From Desulfobacterales bacterium (lineage in GTDB: Bacteria; Desulfobacterota; Desulfobacteria; Desulfobacterales; JAUWMJ01): 5,220 nucleotides of DNA. The translations under genes and the position numbers were made by a program. The notes under the pieces were generated by a model. It was given only the letters and a program-made list of their open reading frames with translations, was not told the origin of the DNA and did not search any database. Within the stretch, counting starts at the first letter, position 1. Every line of letters begins with the position of its first letter. The stretch covers positions 1 through 5,220 of the forward strand of contig JAUWMJ010000264.1 of NCBI GenBank assembly GCA_030613225.1. The letters are read 5' to 3'. Shown piece after piece: positions 5,027 through 5,220 of the stretch.

Positions 5027-5220
5027 GTGGTCAAAGTCGGCGGGAAAAATATTTCATGGTACGAGAAAATGACGGTTGCAGATCTGCTAAATGACATAAA
5101 CGATCCATATAAGTATGTAGTTGTCCGTATAAATAAAAAATATATTTCCAGACCCGATTTTAAGAAAACCCTGGTTCCTGACAATTCGGAAGTGTTCCTT
5201 ATCCCGATGATTTCCGGGGG
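5027..5220 (+). CDS. MoaD/ThiS-family sulfur carrier protein (C-terminal stop beyond window)
   Basis: A beta-grasp, ubiquitin-like small protein. The visible 64 codons give a VKVGGKNISWYEKMTVADLL start (strand, turn, strand, helix), then YKYVVVRINKKYI, then SEVFLIPMISGG. The last incomplete codon is GG-, which must be Gly, so the sequence reaches the Gly-Gly end where the family carries a thiocarboxylate; the stop should fall almost immediately outside the window. Known role: a sulfur donor, in MoaD for the dithiolene of molybdopterin. Its place directly behind an AOR-family gene suggests service to the tungsten-pterin cofactor. The start is GTG 5027, three bases after the AOR TAA and in the same frame, without a good Shine-Dalgarno, so translation is probably coupled to AOR. 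An internal ATG at 5069 would remove the first beta strand and is less likely. MoaD-like versus ThiS-like cannot be settled from sequence alone, but context favours MoaD-like. Confidence 0.85.
   Translation, partial: MVKVGGKNISWYEKMTVADLLNDINDPYKYVVVRINKKYISRPDFKKTLVPDNSEVFLIPMISG

Overview
The window looks like chromosome from an anaerobic, moderately AT-rich bacterium, most likely a sulfate-reducing or related Desulfobacterota (Desulfobacterales-type deltaproteobacterium). Three things point that way: a tungsten-type aldehyde ferredoxin oxidoreductase (AOR) family enzyme followed directly by its own MoaD/ThiS-like sulfur carrier, the protein style of the acyl-CoA ligase tail, and intergenic spacers full of short GAAC/GGTTC-rich repeats and GC-rich hairpins. 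This placement is an inference from recognition, not from a database search.

Layout, left to right. 2-406 (+): C-terminal end of a long-chain acyl-CoA synthetase-like AMP-forming ligase, cut by the window edge. 407-710: non-coding spacer with two GC-rich hairpins set in AT-rich sequence. 711-977 (+): an 88-residue two-helix membrane protein of unknown function. 1006-1443 (-): an exported thioredoxin-fold protein with a WCVYC active site, convergent with the membrane protein. 1444-1754: a non-coding spacer almost filled by a 285-bp element with imperfect 18-bp terminal inverted repeats and a GC-rich hairpin near each end. 1755-2597 (-): proC, pyrroline-5-carboxylate reductase. 2598-2887: divergent regulatory region with a proC promoter candidate, a two-tier hairpin and a Fur-box-like site. 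2888-5023 (+): an AOR-family enzyme of 711 residues. 5027-5220 (+): a MoaD/ThiS-like protein starting 3 bases after the AOR stop, in the same frame and visible to its terminal Gly-Gly.

How the genes work together. The clear functional unit is the AOR-MoaD pair. AOR-family enzymes need a metal (usually tungsten) held by two pterin dithiolenes plus a [4Fe-4S] cluster. The small carrier protein plausibly supplies dithiolene sulfur as a C-terminal thiocarboxylate. The AOR sequence resembles the BamB-like branch (tungsten subunit of class II benzoyl-CoA reductase) as much as classical AOR, and its substrate cannot be set from sequence alone. proC is ordinary proline biosynthesis. The ligase tail, membrane protein and thioredoxin look like independent genes. 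I see no CRISPR array, tRNA, rRNA, transposase or phage gene. The least explained parts are the non-coding elements and the metal-site features of the AOR.
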